Positions 1-5,653 are shown, counted from the first letter of the stretch. The stretch is DNA of 5,918 nucleotides from Actinomycetota bacterium (GCA_013813345.1 JACCRW010000093.1:1-5918); one strand, 5' to 3'. Made by a program: numbers and translations. The notes: generated by a model from the sequence alone, not told the origin.

Positions 1-309
1 CACGAGTGGTACGCCGGCGAGTTCCGGGCCGCGCTGAAAGCGGCGGGGATCACGGAGCACGTCCGGCCGTTCCATGACGCCCGCCATGCGGCGCTGACGA
101 ACATGGCGGCGACGGGGGCGAGCCCGATCGCGGTGATGGCGACCGCCGGGCACCGCTCGATGCAGACAACGAAGCAGTACGTCCACTTGGCGGGCGTCGT
201 CTTCCGCGACGAGGCGTCCGCGCTCGAGCGAAGGATGCTCGGAGGTGTTCCGGTACAAGATTCCGGTACAAACCACCCGGAAACGGCTCAACCAAGCGAA
301 AACGTCTAG
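1..309 (+). CDS. Tyrosine recombinase/integrase, C-terminal part (5' end outside window)
   Basis: This is the catalytic C-terminus of a phage-type integrase, which would cut and rejoin DNA at att sites through a tyrosine-DNA intermediate. The open frame runs from base 1 to a TAG at 307-309, giving 102 visible residues; the N-terminal domains and first catalytic Arg lie left of the window. Three family signatures are visible in order: the R-box HDARH at visible residues 25-29 (His25, Arg28), the GHRS box at 50-53 (His51), and the nucleophile Tyr60 in KQYVH. The downstream helix and variable polar tail are also typical. An internal ATG at 103 would give 68 residues lacking the HxxR box, so it is not the true start. 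The gene converges on corA and its stop overlaps the corA stop. No excisionase or phage gene is visible. The catalytic residues look intact, so this need not be a dead remnant. Substrate att site unknown. Confidence 0.9.
   Translation, partial: HEWYAGEFRAALKAAGITEHVRPFHDARHAALTNMAATGASPIAVMATAGHRSMQTTKQYVHLAGVVFRDEASALERRMLGGVPVQDSGTNHPETAQPSENV
248..271 (+). repeat. Two 11-bp direct repeats at the integrase 3' end
   Basis: TTCCGGTACAA occurs at 248-258 and again at 261-271, separated by two bases (13-bp period). It lies in the polar tail of the integrase, outside the catalytic fold. Short direct repeats next to an integrase gene are often arm-type binding sites for the integrase or its directionality factor. 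That role is inferred from position only; the repeat itself is seen directly. Confidence 0.55.
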
Positions 310-1286
310 AGCCAGCGCTTGTAGCGGAAGAAGCCGAGCAGCGCGAGCATGACGGCGAGCATCGACCCGACGACGACCCAGAAGGCCTCAGCGCTGCCGT
401 TCCCCGGAAAGGCCACGTTCATCCCGAAGATCCCCGTGATCAGGGTCAGCGGGAGGACGACGGCGCTGAAGACGGTCAGCACCCGCAACACGTCGTTCTG
501 GCGGTGCGAGATCACGGACTCGTTCGTGTCCTCGAGCGCCTCGACGACCTCCTTGTAGTTGTCGAGGAGGTCCCAGATCCGCTCCGCGGCGTCGACGACG
601 TCGTCGAAGTAGAGATCGAGCTCCTCGGGCAGGAACCGCTCGACGCGCCGCTCGAGCAATCGCAGCGTCGAGCGCTCCGGCTTGATGATCTTGCGGTAGG
701 AGATGATCTCCTGCTTCACATTCGAGATGTCGCGGACGACGTCCTCCGCCCGCTCCTCGAACATCGCGTCCTCGACCGTGTCGAGCTTGTGCCCGATCTT
801 GTCGAGAATCGGGAAGCAGTAGTCGAAGAGATCGTCGAGCACCTCGTAGAGCAGGCGGCCGGACCCCTTGGCGAAGAGATCGGCACGAAGTGCCTCGTCC
901 TCCTCGCAACGGCGAAAGAGCCGCGTCACCGGCAGGAGCTCCACGTTCGGCAGTGTGACGAGGTAGTCCGGGCCGAGGAAGACGTCGAGCTCGGCCGCGT
1001 TCAGCCGCTGGATCGCCTTGTCGTAGACCGGAAAGTGGAGGACGGAGAAGAGGTACTCCGGGTACTCGTCGACCTTCGGCCGCTGCCGCTTCGAGAGCAC
1101 GTCCTCGACGTCGAGCGCGTGCCAGCCGAAGCGGTCTGAGAGGGCGTCGGTCGCGGCCGGATGCGGCCGGTCGAGATGGATCCAGGTCAGGCCGGCGCTC
1201 GTGAGCTCGAGCGGCGCTCGCTCAGCGCGCGCGACGACCGGAGCGCTGCCGGGCCGGGTCCGCCGGATGCGGGGCAGGCTGGGCAT
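306..1286 (-). CDS. corA: CorA-family Mg2+/Co2+ transporter
   Basis: A 326-residue CorA-type divalent cation channel, which in this family works as a homopentamer in the cytoplasmic membrane. The N-terminal two thirds (about 1-265) is acidic, helical and cytoplasmic. The region from about 165 to 265 is rich in Glu/Arg/Leu and fits the long stalk helix. Two membrane segments follow, about 268-288 and 302-320. The selectivity-filter motif GMN sits at 288-290, straight after the first segment, and a short basic tail (YKRWL) ends the protein as usual. Phe replaces the common Tyr before GMN, and the loop after it lacks the MPEL sequence of classical CorA, as in many divergent members. The length is normal. 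The ATG is the first possible start, because an in-frame stop lies at 1317-1319; no good Shine-Dalgarno site precedes it. The stop overlaps the stop of the convergent integrase, leaving no room for a terminator between them. Confidence 0.93.
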   Translation of the reverse strand: MPSLPRIRRTRPGSAPVVARAERAPLELTSAGLTWIHLDRPHPAATDALSDRFGWHALDVEDVLSKRQRPKVDEYPEYLFSVLHFPVYDKAIQRLNAAELDVFLGPDYLVTLPNVELLPVTRLFRRCEEDEALRADLFAKGSGRLLYEVLDDLFDYCFPILDKIGHKLDTVEDAMFEERAEDVVRDISNVKQEIISYRKIIKPERSTLRLLERRVERFLPEELDLYFDDVVDAAERIWDLLDNYKEVVEALEDTNESVISHRQNDVLRVLTVFSAVVLPLTLITGIFGMNVAFPGNGSAEAFWVVVGSMLAVMLALLGFFRYKRWL

Positions 1287-1327
1287 ACGTACTGAGCGGC
1301 TCGTCGGTCGACAGCATCATGCTCGAG

Positions 1328-1333
1328 ATTCTA
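1328..1333 (-). promoter_or_regulatory. Candidate -10 box for corA
   Basis: On the minus strand this reads TAGAAT, five of six matches to TATAAT, about 41 bp upstream of the corA ATG. No good -35 hexamer is seen at 16-18 bp spacing. The box touches the outer end of the inverted repeat at 1333, so any -35 region would lie inside that repeat. Tentative. Confidence 0.3.
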
Positions 1334-1503
1334 GACGGTTGATCGGAAAATCACGGCGGCGGCCCGGATGACGGCCACGAAACGGCGCTGGATCACCACC
1401 CTCGCGAACCGCACAGGCCCACGGACCTGCACGGCACGCGAGTGCGGCGCCCGGCTCGGTCGGAACCGCCCACGGCTGCGTGCCATTTTCCGATCAACCG
1501 TCT
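1333..1503. repeat. 171-bp MITE-like segment with perfect 19-bp inverted terminal repeats
   Basis: AGACGGTTGATCGGAAAAT at 1333-1351 is the exact reverse complement of 1485-1503. The repeats are distinctly A/T-richer than the GC-rich 133-bp interior. There is no coding capacity of its own that I trust. A perfect 19-bp match at this distance is not expected by chance. Size and layout resemble a miniature inverted-repeat transposable element or the remnant of an insertion sequence. I find no target-site duplication in the immediate flanks (attct on the left, caccc on the right), so mobility is not shown. It starts 20 bp after the stop of the MFS gene on the minus strand and ends 46 bp before the corA start. 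If transcribed, the arms would pair into a long stem, so it could also affect 3' ends or corA expression. Confidence 0.6.
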
Positions 1504-1523
1504 CACCCGCGCCGGAATCCTCC

Positions 1524-2825
1524 TCAGCGCGCACGAACCGGGGCGGCAACCCGGCCCGCGACGTCCGGCTCCCGCCGGTCGCTTGCCGGCGAGCGACGCA
1601 CGGCCGGCGGGAGAGCTCGCTCGAGCACGAGCGCGCCGGCGCCTGCGGCGAGACAGACGACCGCGGAGAAGATCCAGAGTCCGGTTGGGGAGACCGAGAG
1701 CAGGAGACCGCCGAGAGGTGGGCCGATCGTGAAGCCGACCTGCCACGAGAAGGCCGACATCGCCATGTAGCGGCCGAGCAGCCGGTGGTCGGCGAGATCG
1801 GCCACCAGCGGTGCCTGAACGGCGCCGTGGAGACACTCACCGATGCCGAAGACGGCCGCGGCGAGCGCGATCACCGCGAAGGCCGCGAACCCGGCGAGCC
1901 AGAGCCCCGCGACCGGGACGAGCAGCCAGGACGCCGCCCACGTGACGCCCATCAGCGCGAGCACGACCATCCGGCGTCTGCCCTCGGCGAGGCGCGCGAT
2001 CGGGAGTTGCGCGAGCACGATCACGAGCGTGTTGACCGCGAAGATCCCGCCGATCCAGCGCTCGCCGATCCCGGCCTCGTTCTTGCCGTAAGGCGCGATC
2101 AGCTCGATCTGCGCGATCCCGGCGGTGATGAAGGCGGCGTTCAGCGCCATGAAGCCCATGAAGACGCGGTGGCGCAGGACATCGCGGTAGGTGCCGGCCT
2201 GCTCGCCGACGCGGTGCGCGATCTGCGCGGGCTCGGGCACGAACGCGACGAGGACGGCCGCATAGGCGACGAACGTGAGCGCGTCGGCGAGGAAGAGGAC
2301 GCGGAAGCTCGTCGCAGCCAGAAAGCCGCCGGCGAGGCCACCGATCCCGATCCCGAGGTTCATCACGACGCGCTGCATCGCGAACGCGGCCGGACGTCGC
2401 TCCGGCGGGGTCAGGCCCGCGATCAGCGTCGACTGCGCCGGCCAGAAGATCCCGTTCCCGATCCCCGTGATCGCGCTCGCGAGGAAGCCGTGCCAGGGCG
2501 ACTCGACGAAGGCGTAGCCGCCGAAGCCGAGCATCAGGAAGCCGAGCGCGACCGCGAGCATCCGCCGGCCGCCGAGCCGGTCGACGAGCGGCCCCGAGAG
2601 CGGCCCGGCGATCAGGCTGACCGCCGCATTCGTGCCGAGGACGAGGCCGGCAAGCCCGAGCGAGAAGCCGCGCACGTTGTGCAGGTAGATGAAGGCGAAC
2701 GGGAGCACGAGCCCGTTCCCGACCGCGTTCATGAGGCCGCCGAGCTGGAGGATCTGCACCGAGCGGGGCAGGCGCGGGTTCAAGCTGCGGAGGTAGCTCC
2801 TCACCTCCAGACCGTAGCGACCCAT
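1524..2825 (-). CDS. MFS transporter (drug-efflux-like), 12 membrane segments
   Basis: A 433-residue major facilitator superfamily permease of the cytoplasmic membrane, probably a proton-driven exporter; the substrate cannot be told from sequence. Hydrophobic segments cover almost the whole length. The loop between segments 2 and 3 carries MFS motif A (about residues 74-88: Gly74, Gly78, Asp82, Arg83, then a Gly-Gly-Arg-Arg run). Glycine-rich helices follow at about 156-170 (NLGIGIGGLAGG) and 360-375, where GPPLGG ends a motif-C-like stretch. A basic central loop divides the two halves, and the C-terminal 30 residues are a polar Arg/Ala/Pro tail. I chose the ATG at 2825 because it starts just before the conserved NPRLPR region. 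A GTG at 2855 would add ten residues, but would leave only 22 bp between the starts of the divergent genes if the longer start were also used there. No strong ribosome site supports either start. The inverted-repeat segment lies 20 bp after the stop. Confidence 0.88.
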   Translation of the reverse strand: MGRYGLEVRSYLRSLNPRLPRSVQILQLGGLMNAVGNGLVLPFAFIYLHNVRGFSLGLAGLVLGTNAAVSLIAGPLSGPLVDRLGGRRMLAVALGFLMLGFGGYAFVESPWHGFLASAITGIGNGIFWPAQSTLIAGLTPPERRPAAFAMQRVVMNLGIGIGGLAGGFLAATSFRVLFLADALTFVAYAAVLVAFVPEPAQIAHRVGEQAGTYRDVLRHRVFMGFMALNAAFITAGIAQIELIAPYGKNEAGIGERWIGGIFAVNTLVIVLAQLPIARLAEGRRRMVVLALMGVTWAASWLLVPVAGLWLAGFAAFAVIALAAAVFGIGECLHGAVQAPLVADLADHRLLGRYMAMSAFSWQVGFTIGPPLGGLLLSVSPTGLWIFSAVVCLAAGAGALVLERALPPAVRRSPASDRREPDVAGRVAAPVRAR

Positions 2826-2877
2826 CACCGGATCGGGCTGCGGCAGCCAGCTCACTCACCGTTGCTGCCCGGACCCC

Positions 2878-2906
2878 TTGTCGAGCGGCCGGAATCGGCG
2901 TTCAAT
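2878..2906 (+). promoter_or_regulatory. Candidate promoter for the MFS-CNB gene (possibly leaderless mRNA)
   Basis: TTGTCG (2878-2883) and TTCAAT (2901-2906) are separated by 17 bp, with four of six matches to each consensus hexamer. Transcription would begin about seven bases later, almost on the GTG at 2914. That would fit a leaderless transcript and the absence of a ribosome-binding site. The 88-bp interval 2826-2913 must also hold the promoter of the leftward MFS gene, for which I see no convincing box. Confidence 0.25.
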
Positions 2907-2913
2907 CGATCGC

Positions 2914-4626
2914 GTGAGAAGGGTTCTGCAAGCTTTCTCGGACACTGCCGCGATCTGGCGCAACCGGCAGCTACGGCGGGCTGAGCTCGCCTGGGGCGCG
3001 GCGATCACCGCCGAGTGGATGCACTTCGTCGCGCTCGGCGTCTTCGCCTACGACGCGGGCGGGACGCTCGCGGTCGGCGTCGCCGGGCTCGTGCGCCTGC
3101 TTCCCGCTGCGTTTCTCGCGCCGTTCGCGGCGGCGCTCGGCGACCGGTTCCGGCGCGAGCGCTTTCTCCTCGGCACCTCGCTCCTCGGCGCCGCCGCGCT
3201 GGCAGGCTCTGCGGCCGCCTTCGCGTTCGGCGGCAACGTGATCCTCGTGCTCGCGCTTGCCGCTCCCGTCGGCGTCGCCTCCACACTCGTCCGGCCGGCC
3301 CTGCAGGCGTTGCTTCCGTCGCTGGCGCGAACGCCGGCGGAACTCATCGCCTCGAACGGCGCCACCGCGACGGTCGAAGGGATCGGGACGCTGCTCGGGC
3401 CGCTCGCCGCGGGCCTGCTGGTCGCCCTCGTCGACCCGGGCCCCGTCTTCGGGGTGGGCGCCGTGGCGTTCATTGCGGCTGCAGGGCTCTTCGCGAGCGT
3501 CAGAGTCGAAGGTCGGCTACTCATGAGCCCTGGGCCAACCGGCGCTCGCCGGGAGCTCCTTGCCGGCTTTGCCGCCGTACTCGGCGAGCCGAAGCCCCGT
3601 CTCGTCGTGGCGCTGATCGCGGCGCAAGGCTTCGTCCGCGGCTGCCTCAACGTTCTGATCGTCGTGACGGTATTCCGGGTGCTCGAGGCGGGCGACGGCG
3701 CTGTCGGCTACCTGACGGCGGCGCTCGGGGTCGGCGGTCTCCTCGGCGCAGTTGCGTCGCCGCTGCTCGTGCGCCGGAGGCTTGCGGCTCCGTTCGGGCT
3801 CGCGCTCGTCTTCTGGGGCCTGCCGATCGCGCTCGTCGCTCCGACGCCCTATCTCGCTGTGGCACTCGTGCTCCTGGCCGTCGTCGGTGCCGCGAACGCG
3901 ATCGAGGATGTCGCCGCGTTCACGCTGTTGCAGCGCATCGTCCCGGATCAGGTGCTCACTCGCGTGCTCGGCGCCGTCTGGGGGATCGCGATGGGGGCGG
4001 TGGCGCTCGGCTCGATCGCCGCGCCGGCACTTGTCGACGCGGTCGGTCCGCGCCCGGCACTTGTCGCCGTCGGGGCGATTCTGCCGCTCCTGGCCCTGCT
4101 GACCTGGCGGGCACTCGTGGAGATCGACCGCACCGTCGAGAAGACGGGTCCGGGGCTCGAGCTCCTCGAGCAGACGAGCCTGTTCGCGCCGCTCAGCATC
4201 GCTGCGAAGGAGCGGCTCGCTGCAGCACTCGTCCTCGTGGTCGTTGCCGAAGAGGACGTCGTGATCCGCGCCGGCGAGATCGGAGACCGTTTCTACCTCG
4301 TCTCCGACGGTGCGCTCGAGATCGTGGGGGAGGGTGTGCGTGCGACCGCCGCCACCGGCGACTTCTTCGGCGAGATCGCGCTGCTCCGAGACGTGCCGAG
4401 GACGGCGACGGTTCGGGCGCTCGTCGAGTCCGAGCTCTACGTGCTCAGCCGCGATGACTTTCTCGCCGCAGTGCTTGCCCACACCGGAGTCCGCGCCGCT
4501 ACCGAGCAGGTTGCGGAGCAGCGGCTCGGGCACGCCTCGGTGTCGGTCGGACCGACCGGGATCGAGCCGGGAGGATTCGAACCTCCGACCTCTCGCTCCC
4601 GAGGGGACAGCGGCACTCGCCGTTAG
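2914..4626 (+). CDS. MFS transporter fused to a C-terminal cyclic-nucleotide-binding domain
   Basis: A 570-residue membrane protein. Residues about 20-405 are an MFS permease with 10-12 hydrophobic segments, starting with the amphipathic NRQLRRAELAWG region; LGDRFRRERF (75-84) is a motif-A-like loop. Residues about 421-533 form a CNB (CRP/PKA-type) domain in the cytoplasm: the beta-roll piece with IRAGEIGDRFYLVSDG, then the phosphate-binding cassette FFGEIALL...PRTATV, with Gly486-Glu487 and Arg496-Thr497 in place. Transport gated by cAMP or another ligand is the obvious inference; the substrate is unknown. The architecture is known in actinobacteria. GTG 2914 gives an N-terminus (MRRVLQAF) that leads straight into the conserved region; TTG 2878 would add 12 residues. 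The tail after about 535 is not part of the domain. Residues 552-562 are the antisense translation of a tRNA fragment, so the original C-terminus was probably replaced. A short palindrome (4544-4558) lies just before the join. The divergent neighbour is another MFS gene. Confidence 0.88.
   Translation: MRRVLQAFSDTAAIWRNRQLRRAELAWGAAITAEWMHFVALGVFAYDAGGTLAVGVAGLVRLLPAAFLAPFAAALGDRFRRERFLLGTSLLGAAALAGSAAAFAFGGNVILVLALAAPVGVASTLVRPALQALLPSLARTPAELIASNGATATVEGIGTLLGPLAAGLLVALVDPGPVFGVGAVAFIAAAGLFASVRVEGRLLMSPGPTGARRELLAGFAAVLGEPKPRLVVALIAAQGFVRGCLNVLIVVTVFRVLEAGDGAVGYLTAALGVGGLLGAVASPLLVRRRLAAPFGLALVFWGLPIALVAPTPYLAVALVLLAVVGAANAIEDVAAFTLLQRIVPDQVLTRVLGAVWGIAMGAVALGSIAAPALVDAVGPRPALVAVGAILPLLALLTWRALVEIDRTVEKTGPGLELLEQTSLFAPLSIAAKERLAAALVLVVVAEEDVVIRAGEIGDRFYLVSDGALEIVGEGVRATAATGDFFGEIALLRDVPRTATVRALVESELYVLSRDDFLAAVLAHTGVRAATEQVAEQRLGHASVSVGPTGIEPGGFEPPTSRSRGDSGTRR
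4567..4604 (-). repeat. Partial tRNA copy (anticodon loop to T-arm), putative attachment-site relic
   Basis: Bases 4567-4599 are identical to 5576-5608 of the tRNA-Arg gene (33 bp, same orientation, offset 1009 bp). One mismatch and four further matches follow. On the minus strand the copy holds the 3' half of the anticodon arm, the variable loop and a complete T-arm (GGAGG-TTCGAAT-CCTCC). No D-arm or matching 5' acceptor strand can be found next to it, and the anticodon stem cannot pair on its 5' side (GTCCC against GCGAG). It is therefore not a working tRNA. Such 3'-half tRNA copies are typical of tyrosine-integrase att sites. The part after the T-arm reads CGGCTCGA rather than the CGGGCGCA of the intact gene, so it is not a simple displaced tRNA end. 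Confidence 0.75.
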
Positions 4627-4699
4627 CCGTCATCTGCTCAAACAAGCCGTTTCGGGCCGTTCCCCCCGCCCTTGTCCACGCGTGGGGACAGGTGGCAAC

Positions 4700-4720
4700 T
4701 TTGCAGACGCTTTGCAACGC
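4700..4720 (+). repeat. Short direct repeat TTTGCA(g)ACGC, twice
   Basis: TTTGCAGACGC at 4700-4710 is followed directly by TTTGCAACGC at 4711-4720. ACGCGTGGG occurs at 4717-4725 and also at 4678-4686, where it is part of the palindrome CCACGCGTGG (4676-4685). The cluster lies about 100-150 bp inside the putative left end of the tRNA-bracketed segment. This is where arm-type recombinase sites would be expected. That role is inferred from position. Confidence 0.35.
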
Positions 4721-4794
4721 GTGGGTCGTACCAGGGGTTCTACGGGAGACGAGCGGTAGGACGTGTGCTCGTCTACCTATTGACCCGGAACGAA

Positions 4795-4827
4795 GAGGGG
4801 AGGCCCCGCTTTTGCGGCCCTCCCCTC
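4795..4827 (-). terminator. Strong hairpin downstream of the cupin gene, probable terminator
   Basis: GAGGGGAGG (4795-4803) pairs perfectly with CCTCCCCTC (4819-4827). Inside a small CC/C internal loop, CCGC pairs with GCGG, closed by a four-base loop (TTTT on +, AAAA on -). It lies 54 bp past the cupin stop on the minus strand and is followed there by a weak TTCGTT stretch rather than a long T-run. It could act in both directions and so also stop transcripts running out of the MFS-CNB gene. Confidence 0.55.
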
Positions 4828-4881
4828 CTATCTCGCTGTCCCGTGGCTCCGAGCGGGCGGAACCCCGGTCGTCCGTCACCG

Positions 4882-5313
4882 CTACGGGCAGGTGACCGCC
4901 GCAGTGTTAACGGACAACGGGTCGCCGTGGCCGACTATGAACGTCGCCGTGAACTTGGCATAACCCACACCCACGACGCGGGCGGTGGTGTTCGGAATCT
5001 CGATGAAAGAGTCACCGGCCGCGTATGTCTTCTTGACGCAATTAGCCCCGGTGTACGACAGCGATCCTTGCTCGACCTGAACGATGACGACTCCCGGGTG
5101 GATGTGCCAGCCCGAGTCGAAGTTGGACGTCGAAAAGTGTTGGACTCGCATGCGAACGTTGTTGGTGTCCTTCGACACCGAGATGCTCCACACGTCCGCC
5201 AGGCCCGCGCCCGCAAACACGACGGCCCCCAGCAATGAAGCTACAAGGATGGTGCTCTCCTTCGAGCGGAACATGCCCTTCACCGCTCTCTTCGCCTTGA
5301 AGCTGTACCGCAT
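4882..5313 (-). CDS. Secreted or membrane-anchored small cupin-domain protein
   Basis: A 143-residue protein. The N-terminus is basic (five Lys/Arg in the first 12 residues), then a hydrophobic segment at about 21-39 ends in GLA-D. This is consistent with a Sec signal peptide cleaved near 39/40 or with a membrane anchor. The rest is a single cupin barrel. Motif 1 is at about 68-83 (G-WHIHPG...E-QG), with His70 and His72 as likely metal ligands and Glu81 near its end. Motif 2 is weak, about 100-118 (AGDSFIEIP...). Cys92 and Cys142 could form a disulphide outside the cell. Substrate and reaction are unknown; this fold covers enzymes and binding proteins. The start at 5313 is chosen because a perfect AAGGAGG lies five bases before it. 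The in-frame ATG at 5328 would place that ribosome site inside the coding sequence. The gene stands alone and has lower G+C at third positions than its neighbours, which suggests transfer. Confidence 0.82.
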   Translation of the reverse strand: MRYSFKAKRAVKGMFRSKESTILVASLLGAVVFAGAGLADVWSISVSKDTNNVRMRVQHFSTSNFDSGWHIHPGVVIVQVEQGSLSYTGANCVKKTYAAGDSFIEIPNTTARVVGVGYAKFTATFIVGHGDPLSVNTAAVTCP

Positions 5314-5318
5314 CAGAG

Positions 5319-5325
5319 CCTCCTT
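5319..5325 (-). promoter_or_regulatory. Shine-Dalgarno site AAGGAGG of the cupin gene
   Basis: On the minus strand AAGGAGG is followed by a 5-base spacer (CTCTG) and the ATG ending at 5311. It is the only textbook ribosome-binding site in the window and decides the start of the cupin gene in favour of 5313 over 5328. Confidence 0.75.
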
Positions 5326-5328
5326 CAT

Positions 5329-5538
5329 GTCGCGAAGTCGGTGACCCCTGAAACCTCAGACTGTCATATCGCGACAACAGTTACAAGATCCGTTCGGCTA
5401 GACACGGTATAAGGCCTGTTTCCAACGCTGACGCCGTCCGAAGGACGGGCTAGAGTTGGTTCGCGAGCCGCTCTCCCAAGCGTCTCCTCATCGCTTCGCT
5501 CCGCCCCGCTTCGGCGTCCGCCACGCCGAGCGGGAGCG
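5329..5538. other. Gap between cupin gene and tRNA terminator: hairpins, no supported gene
   Basis: No coding region is supported here. Two perfect hairpins are visible: CCGTCC-GAA-GGACGG at 5434-5448, and TCGGCGT-CCGCC-ACGCCGA at 5511-5529. Two TCGCGA palindromes (5330-5335 and 5369-5374) lie in the probable cupin leader. On the minus strand, TGGAAACAGG at 5415-5424 repeats the loop and stem of the tRNA terminator at 5549-5558. A TATAAG box on + (5408-5413) has no matching -35. I find no convincing promoter for the cupin gene, though it should lie here. Confidence 0.5.
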
Positions 5539-5561
5539 AAAAAAAAGCCCTGTTTCCAGGG
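5539..5561 (-). terminator. Intrinsic terminator of tRNA-Arg
   Basis: On the minus strand CCCTG-GAAA-CAGGG (5561-5548) forms a 5-bp stem with a GAAA tetraloop. One C follows, then a run of eight T (5546-5539). It begins 9 bases after the tRNA 3' end. This is a classical rho-independent terminator in the position expected for a single-gene tRNA transcript. Confidence 0.85.
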
Positions 5562-5570
5562 TCCAGCTGA

Positions 5571-5643
<73 letters not shown>

Positions 5644-5653
5644 AGACGGACGA

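Noticed and set aside
504..1139. 211-codon open frame on + opposite corA
   Set aside because: Antisense shadow of the acidic, helical CorA domain; it has no start context and no recognisable domain.
1368..2984. 538-codon open frame on + opposite the first MFS gene
   Set aside because: The product is a low-complexity Arg/Glu/Asp/His-rich string, typical of the antisense of a hydrophobic GC-rich gene. The minus strand encodes a clear 12-segment MFS protein.
3517..4533. 338-codon open frame on - opposite the MFS-CNB gene
   Set aside because: Charged, low-complexity antisense product with no fold signature; the + frame has clear MFS and CNB motifs.
4567..4640. A second functional tRNA gene on -
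   Set aside because: Only the 3' half is present. No D-arm, no 5' acceptor strand (CGAGCCG expected) and no pairing partner for the anticodon stem. An intron-split gene was considered, but no matching 5' half was found on the minus strand up to 5570.
4499..4879. 126-codon open frame on - through the partial tRNA copy
   Set aside because: Its C-terminal part is translation of the tRNA fragment (SEVRILPARS-type string) and the rest has no recognisable features.
4672..5238. 188-codon open frame on + opposite the cupin gene
   Set aside because: It crosses the terminator hairpin and is antisense to a gene with a signal peptide, a cupin motif and a perfect ribosome site.
5314..5328. Upstream ATG (5328) as start of the cupin gene
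   Set aside because: The AAGGAGG lies directly after this ATG, so it can only serve the ATG at 5313; no ribosome site precedes 5328.
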